DNA of 64,000 nucleotides, from the NCBI RefSeq assembly GCF_000276665.1, contig NW_004955405.1, forward strand, positions 12,164,830 to 12,228,829, read 5' to 3'. The translations under genes were made by a program, and so were the position numbers. Positions 23,319-35,339 of the stretch are shown here, piece by piece (the stretch's first letter is position 1; every line of letters starts with the position of its first letter). The notes under the pieces are model-generated. The model was not told where the DNA came from. It did no database searches and worked only from the letters and a program-made list of their open reading frames with translations. The stretch comes from Chinchilla lanigera (lineage: Eukaryota; Chordata; Mammalia; Rodentia; Chinchillidae).

Positions 23319-25959
23319 CACTAAAACAGCTACACATAATAAGTTTTAAACCATCTTCTTCTCTGCTCTAAAATCTTTATTGCATTCAGCATTTCATATT
23401 TTAATTTCAATGTTTATTTTACTTTATTTGTTAGTAGTGAGTATGAATAATTTTAAATTTATGTTGATATAAGTGGCACAAATTCTATTTGCAATAAACC
23501 TAAGTCAACCTTCCTGTACTTGATGCATTAGATAGTACTGATTCTGTAAGATGTTGTGCAATGAAATACACTTCTTTCTAGAAAATAATAGTATAATAGT
23601 ATCCTGTCTATCACATACTAAAATGATGCAATTGACCAACTGTCAGGATATGTTCTCTGAAATTGTTTCCTAGTAATCATGCTGAATTACTCTGTTGGCT
23701 ATAGTTACTGATGCAGTTTTGTAGGAAGGTTTTTCCATGAAGTTGATTGGCTCAGATAAGAAATGAATGTGCAGCATTAACCTCATCAGTAGCATGCCCT
23801 CTGCCCGAGTGAGTTGCTTGAATAATACTTATTTCTTTTACATTATAAGAATTTATTGTTCATTAAAAGCATGAAATCATCTACTTTCTGTATAGCATTA
23901 ATTAATCTGTCTGAAAGTGAGAGAAAAGCCAGTGAAAAGAGAAAAAGAAATAAGAATGGGTAACGGGAGGCAGCATAAGTTAACTTTAAACACAGACACT
24001 AAAATTTATTTCAAAGTTTTTCATCCTGATTTGGAAATAAACATTGTGTTGGTTTCCTTGTGCAAAAGGTGAACTACTCAGTATTTAATGTAGTGAAATA
24101 CAAAGCATTAATGTATTGTTTCTTTTCTTCTACTTACAAAGAGTATGCCATCTCCTTGGGAGGTGGGAGATAAATTGTTATGTTCCTAAGGAAGCCAGGA
24201 AAACTAAATGCTGCTTTTGTGATCCTTAGGTTTAAGATACAGTTGTGAGATCACTCAGTACTTCATGATGTGCCGTGAGAAAAGGGCCAGAGAAAGGAGA
24301 CATTTTAATATTTCAAGGTGTAGGAGAAGACCTCAGAGAACAGAGCAAAGGCTGAGTGTTCAACTGGGTGGTGATGACCTGGATATCATCATAAAGTAGA
24401 CTTTAAGAGGTGTCATACTCTCTAAATGACATAAATGGAGACCACAGATGGCAGGGAAGCTACCCCTAGAGCAGATCACCTTTGCATGTAGATAGGTATG
24501 ATAAACTCTCAGCTGTGAGCAGGATTTCTCATCTATTTACTCAGAATTTGGTAAACTGAGGAGTCTTCCTAAAGCTCTGAGTAGGAAGGAACCATTTAAA
24601 AGAACTTCCAAACTGACCATGAGGAATGGAGATCCAGAATAGATTTTATTTGATATAATAAGAACAAGCAACATTCTTAGCACTTTTGGTACAAGAAACT
24701 GAATACATTAGCATGCACAACCTACCATTTATACTCTGAGAGTTTCTAAAGGAATAAGAGTTATTTTGTGCTGTTTATATCTTCATTTCATTTAAGTTCT
24801 TATGTATACCAATGTGTGGAAACCATCTTATTTTGTGGGAAAATAGGGGCAATTAATTTTAACTTCATTGTATCAGAATTGACGATTATATTAATCAATA
24901 TGTTCTATTAATACAATAGAAGTTACTTCTGATTAGTAGAAATTCCAGTCATGACTTTTAGTTTGTCATGTAAAATAAACATATTGTATGCCTCATTGCT
25001 GACTTGTGAATTTCCAGAGGCCAACAAGTAATTATTTGATTTACTGTCATGAACAGGACATGAAATGACAAATAGAATCATCATTTAAATATGCTGAGGC
25101 TGGCACAATTGAGTATGTCATGGAATTTGCTTAAAGTATTTAAAAGTACTCCAAAATGGACCACAGACTAACGACCTCCTATTGAATCGGCAAATGATTC
25201 AGAAACTACAGCTTTTTCTTATGATTCTATAAGGGAATAATTAACCTAAAAGATGAGAATAGTACCTAAGATTAATGATAAAATCAATAAACCATTTGAA
25301 CTCAGGCTAAAAATGAATACATGAAACAGCAATTAAGCAGAGTTTTAAAAAAATAAAGCACTCTTAGTAACTGGGAAAATTACCCACTGCATTTGTATTT
25401 ACACTGGGAAATATTTCTTGAGATTGAGGCAATGAATATACATTTAAAAAACAATGGAAAAAATAAAGAAGTTAACAATAAGAAACAAACCCTCCTAACC
25501 ATTATTATCTCAACTTCTTTGTAAAATAACAGGGAGGGTATTAAGAAGAAAAATCTGATCTATGTGTCAGGAAAGTTGTGAGCGTCTGGGTGCTAAACAG
25601 CACAGGGGATCACACGGAGCAGATCATGCCAGACGTACACAATTACATTCCTCTCATCAAATTATACAGTGGGTGAAGGGAGTTCAGTGGATGTGATACA
25701 TCTTGACTTTACTACATCATTTCCTTTATATCTTCTGAGTGTACTTAATATTTTAGTTAAAATTAGCTTAACTATGTACAATGACGTAAGGCCAGAAATA
25801 AACACATAAATAAAAATGGAGGAGACCAGGTTTAGCAGCCACATAAGACCTGGGGAAGCAAAAAGTGAAAATCTCCCCTATAGTCCCTGGAGGAATAGCT
25901 GGTCTTTGAAGACCATGATAAGTATTAATGTTATGGGCAGCTAAGTTAGATAAAATATT

Positions 25960-26575
25960 ACAGGCAGTGAGACAGGGCCAGGCCCTGGAGCAAGCCAGTG
26001 GAGAAGACAAGACAACTTGCAACTGTGGGAGAGACAAGCACCTCTACTGCAGGCCAGACCTCAAGATAAAAGATAAAACAAACGGACCCTCATACTTTGA
26101 AGGATAAACATCAGAGTTTGATATTCTAAATAGCTTTCATGGATCATCCCGAGGAAGCCAGGAAGAGCCACTAATGCACCCTCCTACAGGAAAAGCCCCT
26201 GTTCTGTATTCATGTCTGCTTGCTATGTGACTCACTTCCCCATTTAATCCTGATTTAATAAATTTTACCTGAACAATTATACTCATAATCTTATTGGTTA
26301 GGCACAGTTTTGTCCCACCTCATGCCCACTTTGCAATTTCCCATTTTTCCCATTTGGACATTGTGGATTTGATCTATAAAAATCCCTAGAAAAAGCAGGG
26401 TCCTTCGCAACCCATTTGGGACCCCCTCTGCCTCTCTCTCAGACAGAAGATTTCTTTCCCTCAATAAATATACTCTGCCCTTAACCTCCATTGTTCCTAA
26501 AATTTATTCTCCAATTTTAGAGAACATGAACTTGTACCAGACATCTAGAAGTTGGGAGTTTCTTTCCCCTACATC
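25960..26575 (+). mobile_element. ERV1-like solo LTR
   Basis: The order fits a retroviral LTR. A U3 region has a CCAGGCCCTGGA palindromic start near 25,978. A TATA box CTATAAAAA lies at 26,373-26,381, and an AATAAA polyadenylation signal at 26,463-26,468, about 90 bp downstream. A pyrimidine-rich U5 ends near the CCCCTACA at 26,568-26,575. No internal retroviral coding sequence is present on either side, so it is a solo LTR or a truncated copy. The left boundary is approximate. Confidence 0.65.
26373..26381 (+). promoter_or_regulatory. TATA box within the ERV1-like LTR
   Basis: CTATAAAAA followed by TCCC, in the expected position between U3 and R. Whether it still drives transcription cannot be judged from sequence. 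Confidence 0.45.
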
Positions 26576-28148
26576 ATTAAGATTAGATAGGTGAGATGTT
26601 AACACAATGTTACAGGACAGAATGGCCTTCTCAAATATTAAATGCTACCATGCATTTTAAGACAGATGGAAAAAGGAGAATTTTTCAATAGGAGAAATGA
26701 AGCAAATGCTGTGAGTTTGTAGATTTGCTAGCAAGAGAGTCTGGTCTGTCACTAGAGACTGCTTTTGCTGATTGCAAAAGTTCTGATAGTTTTGTTTCTT
26801 AGAAAACCATGAGTTATTATAACTTTTGTCATAAAAATGGTTGTGTCTCGAAATATATAACAAAAGCCTCCCAAGGACTGAAAACAATTGCAGAAATAAA
26901 ATTTTATTTCCTGTAGAAATTTTAATAAATATTAGTTTAGCTTCCATCTAGGTTTTGACCATTAATAATGATCTTTGTTTTCTCATTACCATTAACTGTA
27001 CCATTAGTACAGTGTTCCCATATATTCTTATCACCCTTATTACCTCTATTACGATGAAGAAAGCAGCTGTTGTAACAGTTGCTTCCATTTATTTCTTACA
27101 TGAATGTGTTGGCAACCAGACCTTATCCTGATATAACCAATAATCTGTGTTTTGCTAAACATGTTTTCTAATTTATCAATCTCATCATATCTAATTCATT
27201 CACAGTGTGGAAATTCACAATTATATAAAAGCTGCAGTTAGAAATAAATTGTTTAGCCACATATCCAAAAGATTTTTCATTCAGGGAAAATGGCTATAAT
27301 TTGCAGTTGCTACCACTAGATTGTAAAATTTTATGATGGTATTGTACACCAATATGTCAGTGAATTCCGGAGCTCTCCACTAAGATCCTCAAGCTTTCCC
27401 CAGAGTGGTTGCTTGCCAAAGCTCTCAGGCCACCTTAGCAGAAAGACCATTGACCTTGTCAGGATAAAAGGATGGATTTTCCTTCTACTTTCCTTACTGT
27501 ACAATTCTACCTTTTCCTCAAGTATGCTTCTAAAAGTTTGTTGTGCCTAGTAAATGATCACAGCTTATAAACCAGAAATTATGGAAGTGTGTGAACTGAT
27601 ACGGTCTTTTCCTTCCATTAGCATAAAACATTTCTAAAGATGAACATACTATTACCATGAATCATGGTTCCATTTTCATTACTTAATGGAAATTAATTGA
27701 CTCAGAGCATGACTGTCCATAAACCATGAAAATGAAGTGGTAACAGAAATGATATTGTCATTTTTTGGAATTTGGACATTTACCAATACTTGAAAATCAT
27801 ACTACGTTGTTTCCATAGAATTAATTCACATACTATGCAGAAATTTAGCCGATTAAGAGTTTCAACTATCTTTTCAGGAAACAATTTAAAGCACACATAT
27901 CTATTTAGGAATAAAAGACAAGCATGATAATGTAAGAGAAAAACACCAAAACATATACAAAATATTCAGGATAAACATTTTGTTTTTTTTTTTTTTTTAG
28001 TCATTGAGATATTATAGAATTTGAGATTGGGTTCTTATAGGTTCTAATATTAATCTACTTTTTCCATTAAAATCATACAGTTACCACAGTCTAACATGCT
28101 TCATCAATGTCTAAGGCTGCAATATACTATATTCAGTATTTATACTTT
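26576..28148. other. Unassigned AT-rich DNA
   Basis: No repeat recognised apart from a T-run at about 27,979-27,999. Short ORFs are not supported. Confidence 0.42.
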
Positions 28149-28990
28149 TTTTTTTTTTGCCCAAGGTAGTCCCTTATCTTACCCACCTCTGGAGGAATAG
28201 CTCCTAGTGGTATTCTTTTGTAGAGCAGGTTAGAAAATTCAACTCATTAAATCCCCATCCAGAGTTAAAGATGGTGCATGAGGTCATTCCTGCCTTCCTT
28301 ACTTCTGTCTTATCAAGTGAGGCAGATAGTTTTCTTGAGCACAGGCAATGGAGGACCTTCAATCTCTAGGAAAGCCAACCTACTATGGTCTGTACAGGGT
28401 TACTTCTGAAAATACTACAAATTTTCTTGGGGCACAAGAGCTAACCAGGATATAGTTAGCTGGAATTTCTCTCCTCTTTAGTGAACTTACTGCTTACAAG
28501 AGGAGATAACTGGCTCTGGAGAGTTTGTTATTCCTACCGTAACACATAGGGCCATGTGGAGAGATATCAGGGTCTCTCAGGAGACAGATGAAACTAGGAG
28601 GAAGCACGATTAAAGCCTTTACTGTTGTTTCCATAGAAAGGAATGGGCAGATCAGGATAAGCAGTAAACAGGCTTTGGATTGGAGAGTGGGAATAATTTC
28701 TACAGGCTCTGGGCTATAGTGATGGTTCCTAGTTGTCCAGTACCTGGTCCTAGGGAGATCAAGGCAGAGGAATATTGCCTCCAGGTATGTAAATGTCAGA
28801 AGAGATGCTTCTGAGTAGGAACACTGGCTTAGCTACTTTGCATATGAAAAGTGCTTTCTGGGGCCAGCATGCAATTTACTATTTCTAAAAATTGGCTAAC
28901 CTGCTATTTCTAAAAGTTGGTCAGCCCTGGAGGGACAGCCACTCCAGTAAATGAGACCCAGATAACAGGGCACCCAAAATATAGAAACTA
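28149..28990 (-). repeat. Possible retroelement (LTR or retrocopy), antisense
   Basis: A run of T at 28,149-28,159 is followed by about 830 bp of GC-balanced sequence unlike the AT-rich flanks. A poly(T) start followed by different sequence is what an antisense retrocopy or retroelement 3' end looks like. The interval 28,560-28,990 has LTR-like composition. No gene of origin or LTR family recognised. Confidence 0.25.
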
Positions 28991-29254
28991 AAAAAACACA
29001 GTTAATACTTGACTCTAGCATGAGGGGAAGGGTCATGATAAAGTGACAACTTACCCTCTAGATCCTCCTTGCTATAACGCTTAACATTCCAGAGAGGCTG
29101 AAATCTCAAGGCCTTTCCATTGCTAATCCCTCTACATAAACTACTCCCTACCAACATATCCCCCTGCTCCCCTTCCTTATTTCCTGTGTGTTTTGTGTGT
29201 GTTCTTAAGATGCAGTAAATCTTCCTTCTACCGCTCTACTTGAATTTGTACCCC
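28991..29254. other. Unassigned DNA
   Basis: Pyrimidine-rich in part (29,155-29,185). No family recognised. Confidence 0.4.
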
Positions 29255-29490
29255 TCCAACAGTCCCTCTGTGTTTTCTGCCTTATTTTTCTTGATAACAT
29301 CACTCTCTAAATTATATAATTTGCTCATTTGTATTTATTATCTTTCCACCATAAACAGACTGAAAGCTCTACAACAACAAGGGACTTTATCTGTTTTGTT
29401 AATTGCTGTATTTCCTTGATCTTGAACAGTGCCTATCTATGGTAGGTGCTTAATAAATATTTGTTGGATCAATGAAAGAGAAAGATGAAT
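29255..29490 (+). mobile_element. L2 LINE 3' end, sense
   Basis: The sequence has AAACAGACTGAAAGCTCTAC, then GGGACTTTATCTGTTTTGTT, TGCTGTATTTCCTTGATCTT, and GGTAGGTGCTTAATAAATAT ending in TTGTTGGATCAATGAA. That is the classic mammalian L2 3' terminus in the right order. Confidence 0.9.
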
Positions 29491-31639
29491 GAGAAGTAAT
29501 GTGCAGTATTCAACGTAAAGCTCGTTTCTGTTTTCTTTAAACTTCCAAAAATACTGTTAAACACATAACCTTTGCTATTGGTACTTTGGACAACAGCCAG
29601 TGGCTCGTATTCAGTTTGGAATGAAATGGTGGAAAGAGAAGGTGGTAGTTATAGGAGAAGAAACTGCTGTTAGAGATCAAGAATCTGGCAAGAGCAGGGA
29701 TTCAAAATAAAATTGAAGAGTGAGAAGTACGTAGAATAGCAAGCAACTGTTTCTCAGCTCTCACGGAGGCTGAAAGGGGTACAATTTCCCTAAGACTGTG
29801 GCATGAGGAGTCCCGTCATTTTAGCTGCATAGTCAAATAAAAAGTGATTAAGGTGGTAGAAGGCTGGGGCAACTATGGATTACAGTGACACTGCAGATAG
29901 GTCTTATGTAAAACAAACGTGAAAGAACATTTAATAATAAGTAAATCTGACATTCTATTTCTAAGGTAAAGACACAAGGTAGAAGAAATGAAGTGCACTG
30001 CACTGAGTTTTGTGAAAGAGCGAGGAGACAAGGTTCTTAGTGTTAATCTTGGTAAGTTTCCTGATGATATTTTCAGTATCTTCACTGAGAAATAAAAACA
30101 CCAAAGCCGAGCATAAAATTTCATCGTTTGTGAGTCAGAAGTGCAAGAATACATACAACAGTGAAGCAGGCTTTCAATAAATAAAAACATTGCAATTGTT
30201 TCTAAGTGCTTGGTGAAGTTATTTTCTTTCACACGTTTTCCAGATTCCACTTTGGAGATATTTTCTCCAGTCAATGCAACACTTGCATTGTTTTGTCACC
30301 CGATTTTTCAATCACCTACTTCTAGCTGATAATAAAAAATGAATAATATCCCAAGTGAACGCTCAATTCTGAATGTGTATTACCAACAGTAAGAGCTCCT
30401 GTATATAACAATAGTAGATCATTTCTCTAAACTGAGGGTAATTTAAGTTAGTTTTATTTGTGATGTGATAACTCTCCTGTAGACCCCAATAAGAAAACAC
30501 TAAATTTAATGTTAAACTTGCTGATGAGTTATATTTCAAACATTTTAGTATAAGTGAGTAAAGGAAATATTTTTTCTGCAGTGATACAGAGGAAATATTT
30601 AAATGTTGACTAAAGCCTTGTAATTTTTATGTTCACAGCTTTGTCAAAAAGATGTTATCTTCCCAGCAGCATCATGTTATCAAAGATATGAACCTTAAAT
30701 CAACAGCTGTTACACCTCCAGCAAGTTATGAATTTTTCCTGATTTATAGCAATCACTCTTTTTATTTCTTTTCTCAGTCAAGCAGGGAAATTAAGGTTAT
30801 TTTCATGTAAAAGACACATACATTATGGCTTGGTATTTCACATAATCCACATCTTATCATTTGAATTAAATTGCTATTGAAATGAATGTGATCTGAGGGC
30901 TCTTTTGATTAATAGCAGAAATATTATTAGCAAATAGAAAGTATAGACAACATTATTAACATAAAAATATAGAAGATAACACAGACATAATAAGAAGAAT
31001 CATTTTCATGATTTTCATGATTTGTATTGTACTGATCTATCAGAGAAAAATGAAATTAAAAGCTAAGGAGATCTGTTGTGGCCAAAGACAGAAACATTGT
31101 AGTGCTATTTTCATTTGCATTTTGTTTTTAAATCTACTTTGCCTTAAATAGAACAGAGAAGTTTGCTTTTGGCTATGTTTAGGTAAGCAATACTTTGAAG
31201 TTAAAATGCATTTCTAAAATTAAAATTGACCTTGTAATTTACTAAGTTGTTTGCCAAAATTAAAGATAACTAACACTTACTAAACGTTTTCAATATATTA
31301 TTCATTCTACTAGAATGTTTTCTATGGAGCATCTAATGTAGTACAACTCTGCAGAGCTAAAAACCATTATATACCTATTTTATTGAGGATATAGAAAATC
31401 AGTATCTGGAATAATACTTAGATGATGAAACAAAAACTCAAGTCCTAGTTATGTGACTCATCAGGAGGAAGTTGTCAACATATGGAAATCTCAAACATTA
31501 TGCAGCATAGATTCCTGATTACAGAGAAGATTGTCTCTGGAGAACCAGGCACTTTCTGGAAGAAGCAACTAATATAGGAATTGTCATGTTCTTCATAGTG
31601 GACCTTAGCTGGCACATTTATGGGTTTATGACATTTATT
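29491..31639. other. Unassigned AT-rich DNA
   Basis: No named repeat. A 133-codon frame on the minus strand (29,873-30,274) is the longest in the window but shows no domain. It is cysteine/serine/leucine-rich without a signal or motif I recognise, and I judge it fortuitous. Segment 30,640-30,790 is compositionally ordinary and free of repeats, so it is a possible conserved element. Confidence 0.42.
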
Positions 31640-31850
31640 TTATTTATCCAACACACACTGTTACTGGGGCTAATACAGAAAACGTTCTAAGCACTTCTTA
31701 AATACTAACTGCATGAAACATACCATTATTGTCCATTTTATAATGAGAGAACTGGGGCATGGATCTAACTTGAGCAAGGAAACGCAGCTAATAAACTGTG
31801 GATTAGATTTAGAAGAGTGTGACCTTATGCTCTGTACCCTTAACTACGTT
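31640..31850 (-). mobile_element. MIR SINE remnant, antisense
   Basis: The plus strand has AAGCACTTCTTAAATACTAA, TCCATTTTATAATGAGAGAA, CTGGGGCATGGATCTAACTT and GCAAGGAAACGCAGCTAATA. This is the reverse complement of the MIR core ('CATTTTACAGATGAGGAAACTGAGGC...' orientation). Confidence 0.8.
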
Positions 31851-31859
31851 AACTAAGAC

Positions 31860-32060
31860 TGCCTATCTGCATCAGTATACTGTGGCTTTAACAAACTATT
31901 CCCAAACTCAGTAGGAGGAAGCGTATAATTTTCTTGCTCACAGGTCATTAGGTTAATTGTGGAATGGCTAATCCATGATGGCTTTGCTTCTAGCTGTAGG
32001 TCAGGTGGCTTTCACTCCAGAATGTCATTTGGGCTCCGTAAACTATGTATGTATCTTTTA
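31860..32060 (-). repeat. Old interspersed repeat, family uncertain
   Basis: The stretch TGTGGCTTTAACAAACTATT then TTGCTCACAGGTCATTAGGT then GGCTTTGCTTCTAGCTGTAGG has the same order as the antisense repeat type at 19,190-19,700. Weak similarity. Confidence 0.35.
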
Positions 32061-32096
32061 CAAATCTACGCTACAGAGCACCAGATACTAAGCACA

Positions 32097-32603
32097 TGAA
32101 TTTTAGTCAGCTTTGTATTAGTGTAACAAAATGCCCAGGATAATCAGTCTATGAAGAAGAAAATGTTATTTTGGCTCATAGTTTCAGGGGTTTCAGTCCA
32201 AGGACACTTGGCTCATTGCTTTTGGGTCATGGTGGGAACTTAGAGAAGATCTGCATACATCGTGGCAGATGGGGATCACAGCACAAGTGTGTGGCAGAGT
32301 GAAGTGCTTGCTTCATGGCAGCCAGGAAGGAGAAAGAATTAGGGGAAAAAGGAAGAGGGAGGGAGGCAAAGAGGGAGACAGAGTGAGCGGGAGAGAGAGA
32401 GAGAGAGACAGAGACAGAGAGAGAGAAAGAAGAAGGGCATAGGGTCCTACTTGTATCCAAAGGGCACACCACCAGTGACCTCACTTTCTTCCTTTCACTG
32501 GGCCCCTTCTCTTGAGGGTTTCACCATACCTCTTGGTAGCGCCATAGCCTAGAACACATGGCTTTTGCTGGCGGGGGAGGCATTCAGGATCCAGATTATA
32601 GCA
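32097..32603 (-). mobile_element. ERVL-MaLR LTR, antisense, with (GA)n expansion
   Basis: On the minus strand it starts TGCTATAATCTGGATCCTGA. The plus strand shows GTAACAAAATGCCCAGGATA, TTGGCTCATAGTTTCAGGGG, TCATGGCAGCCAGGAAGGAG, a GA-rich tract at about 32,383-32,430, and AAGGGCACACCACCAGTGAC. These are antisense MaLR landmarks. The GA expansion is internal to the LTR. A sense LTR of the same superfamily lies about 110 bp downstream. Confidence 0.82.
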
Positions 32604-32713
32604 CTGATTTTCTCAGAGAATCACAGTTCAGCACAAACTGCAGAAGCATGTTTAAGGTCTCTCTATTCATAGGACATCTGCGTAATGCCACTGGCCCAAG
32701 AAAGTTGGATTAC

Positions 32714-33055
32714 TGTCATGGTTTGTCCCTTAAGGTTCATGTTTTGGGAGCTTGGGCCTTACTACGGCTATGTTGGGGAGGTAGGACTTTGAGGAAGTGA
32801 GACTAGTGGGAGGACCTTATCTCTTTGTAGGAGCTGCCTTGGGGTAGTTCTCATGGAACCTCTGAATGAGCTATAAGAGTGAGCCTGACTCCTGAACCAC
32901 TTTCTGTGATCTCTTCCTTCCATACATATTTCTGTTGTGATGCCAAATGCCATGTGGTCCTCCCCATAGCTGAGCCAACACTGGTACCTTGCCCTTAAAT
33001 GTCCAGAACTGGGAGTCAATTAAAGCTGACCTTGTAAAAGTAGGCTGGCTCAGGG
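32714..33055 (+). mobile_element. ERVL-MaLR LTR, sense
   Basis: It begins TGTCATGGTTTGTCCCTTAA, then TTCATGTTTTGGGAGCTTGG and GTGGGAGGACCTTATCTCTT. The end has CAATTAAAGCTGACCTTGTA followed by an AGGCTGGCTCAGGGG block that aligns with the ACCCAGTCTCAGG region of MaLR U5. The terminal CA is not clear, so it is probably 3'-truncated. Confidence 0.75.
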
Positions 33056-35339
33056 GAACTGAGTGGGCAGGGCAGTCATGTCAAAGTAGTAGGCCTTCTC
33101 TTCCGGTTCCTTTCTTTATCTCCTCCTGTATAAATGAAGCTGGGTTGTGTAAGCCCAGAGTTTTCACTAGTGTGTACGAACAGGAAGTTTTGAAATGCCA
33201 AGGCAGAGTAAATCTTTTGAGCAAATCCACTTAAAATAGACATTTGTCTTTAGTCATATGAATGTATACTATCTTTCTTCTGGGTTTCAGACAAATCACA
33301 TCTTCCAAAATTAATGGTCACCATTTTTGTTGACTGTAACCAGTAAAAATTCTGCATGATTACTTAGACTTTTTTCTTTTTGTGCATTTTTAAATGTGAA
33401 ATTGATCATAAGAGACAGACAGAAGATGTAAGATTAAATTACTCTTCTATAGCGCCAAATCGAACCCAATTTTGAGGCAGAATTGCAGCTATGTAATAAA
33501 AACAAGTATTCAGTTAAAGATGTTATTCATGATATGACTCACCAATTACTGATACAAATTTTATAATGCCTATTGCAATGAATAGACTCAATTACATTAC
33601 AGTAAAATTATAACAAATATAAAATTGATATTTCTCACCATTTCATTTGCAAGAGATTGATGCATCTGAAGTATGTCTTTCTAGCTGTCAGTTTTCAATC
33701 ATTATTTATGTCAGATGTATTATTGATTGATGAAAGCTAAGGTATTCCTTGCTCCTTTTCAAACACTCAGAATAGTTGCCTTTGAATCTAGCATTTTGAC
33801 TTGTACTTTTTGTGTCAAAAGCATATTATGTCACAGCATAAATAAATGCTTTGGACTCAGCGTGCATGATTTTCTAAAAGGAGATAAAAATCTGTTAGGT
33901 TCCTTTACAGTGGAAACACCATAAAACAAAAACCTCATGCAAAAACATTTTTTCTGCTTTATCACATCCAAGATATTTTAGTTCCATTTCCAGCATTTTC
34001 TTGACACAAGCTATGCAACAAATTTAAGTGGGAATGTTGATGGGCTATTTTTGTCTCAATAATATGATAATAGAAATCATAACTAATTATGAGAAATAAT
34101 GCTTTTATTTTGTTATTTTCATGAGAATTACTATGTCTTGTGCCTAACAGAAGAAATCTTTTTGCAGTGTTGCCAAAACTTATGTAGTTTTGGGGGATTT
34201 TTGTTTGTTTATTTGGCTTAGATGGCCTTGAGAAATATTTTTTATTTTCTGCATCTCTCTCTCCTCTTTTAAGTAAAATTGCTGGTTGATGGGGAAGAAC
34301 TGTTCTCTGGGGTTAAAACAACTGGTGTCTTGATATCCATATTTTTAAGCTGAAATAGCATAGTGTGATCATTGTGGATAGAAAAGAAGGAAATAAATCA
34401 GCTTGTGAGATATAATCATTCACTTTACATTGTGAAAAACAAATACAGCTGTCACATCCTAACATTCACCATACATAAACTGAAAATATATATCATTATT
34501 TAACATAGTGAAAAAAGGAAAAGAGTACTAAGGGATGTACAATATTTTGGTAATATATCTTATTAAAGCAAAATAAATTGGTTACTGGGTGGGAAAATCC
34601 CAAGGAATTTATCAAAGTGCTGAATGAGAGACAATGTGTAGAAAAAGTCATATACATTTAGGTACAAGCAATGAATCAGGGTTTACGAATCTTTGCAACA
34701 TGTTGTGTCATTGTGTGCAGAGGTTTTAAAAATATAAAAAGGTATGGAAAGGGACATCTTTTTTTTTAATTGTTTTCTCAGCACTTCTCATTTCTTTTGG
34801 GCAAAGAACTGTTTCTTTTGAGAAACGTCTCTCTTTCCTCTCCCATTCATATGGGAAGGGTTGCCGCTACTTTGACAGAAACAAACATTTCGAATCTTAG
34901 TGATGCTGAGCATTAGAATGAGTGAGGTGAGTTGAGGACCCTCTTACTGCTTGTTTGGTCCTTCAGCACTTCCTTCAGTTCTGCCACTCTTCGCAGTGTC
35001 CTTCTAATAAACATCTCTCTTCCCTGCACCTCATTTTTTTTGGCTTTAGAAAGTTAAATTTCCATATTTTCCAATGAAATAAACCCTGGCATATCTATAT
35101 ATTCCACATAATTATTTATGTTTATGGAAATGTTTATTTGATTCAAGAAAATATTTAAATTGAAACTTCAACATGTTTTAAGACTAGGTTTATAAATTTT
35201 CATTGGACAATAAGGCATTTTGGATTATGTGGTTTCCAGGAATATTTTGTAGGATATTTATCCTCAGCATTCTCAAAGACAAATTGTTACTTCACTTTAT
35301 TTTGCTTTCTAGTGAGAAAGCAAGTTTCTAGGCACTCAC
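33056..35339. other. Unassigned AT-rich DNA
   Basis: No named repeat over about 2.3 kb. The interval 34,780-35,040 is less AT-rich and has a CTAATAAACATCTCTC polyadenylation-like block, so an LTR fragment is possible but unproven. Confidence 0.4.

Larger units (their letters stand above)
21832..25899. other. Largely unassigned AT-rich DNA
   Basis: About 4 kb with no repeat I can name. It contains a diverged direct repeat (22,227-22,292 and 23,261-23,318), described separately. A small hairpin has GAAGATAT at 22,572-22,579 and ATATCTTC at 22,587-22,594. ORFs are short and unsupported. Confidence 0.42.

Noticed and set aside
32227..32484. 85-codon serine/leucine-rich minus-strand frame
   Set aside because: Its repetitive composition comes from the (GA)n expansion inside a MaLR LTR.
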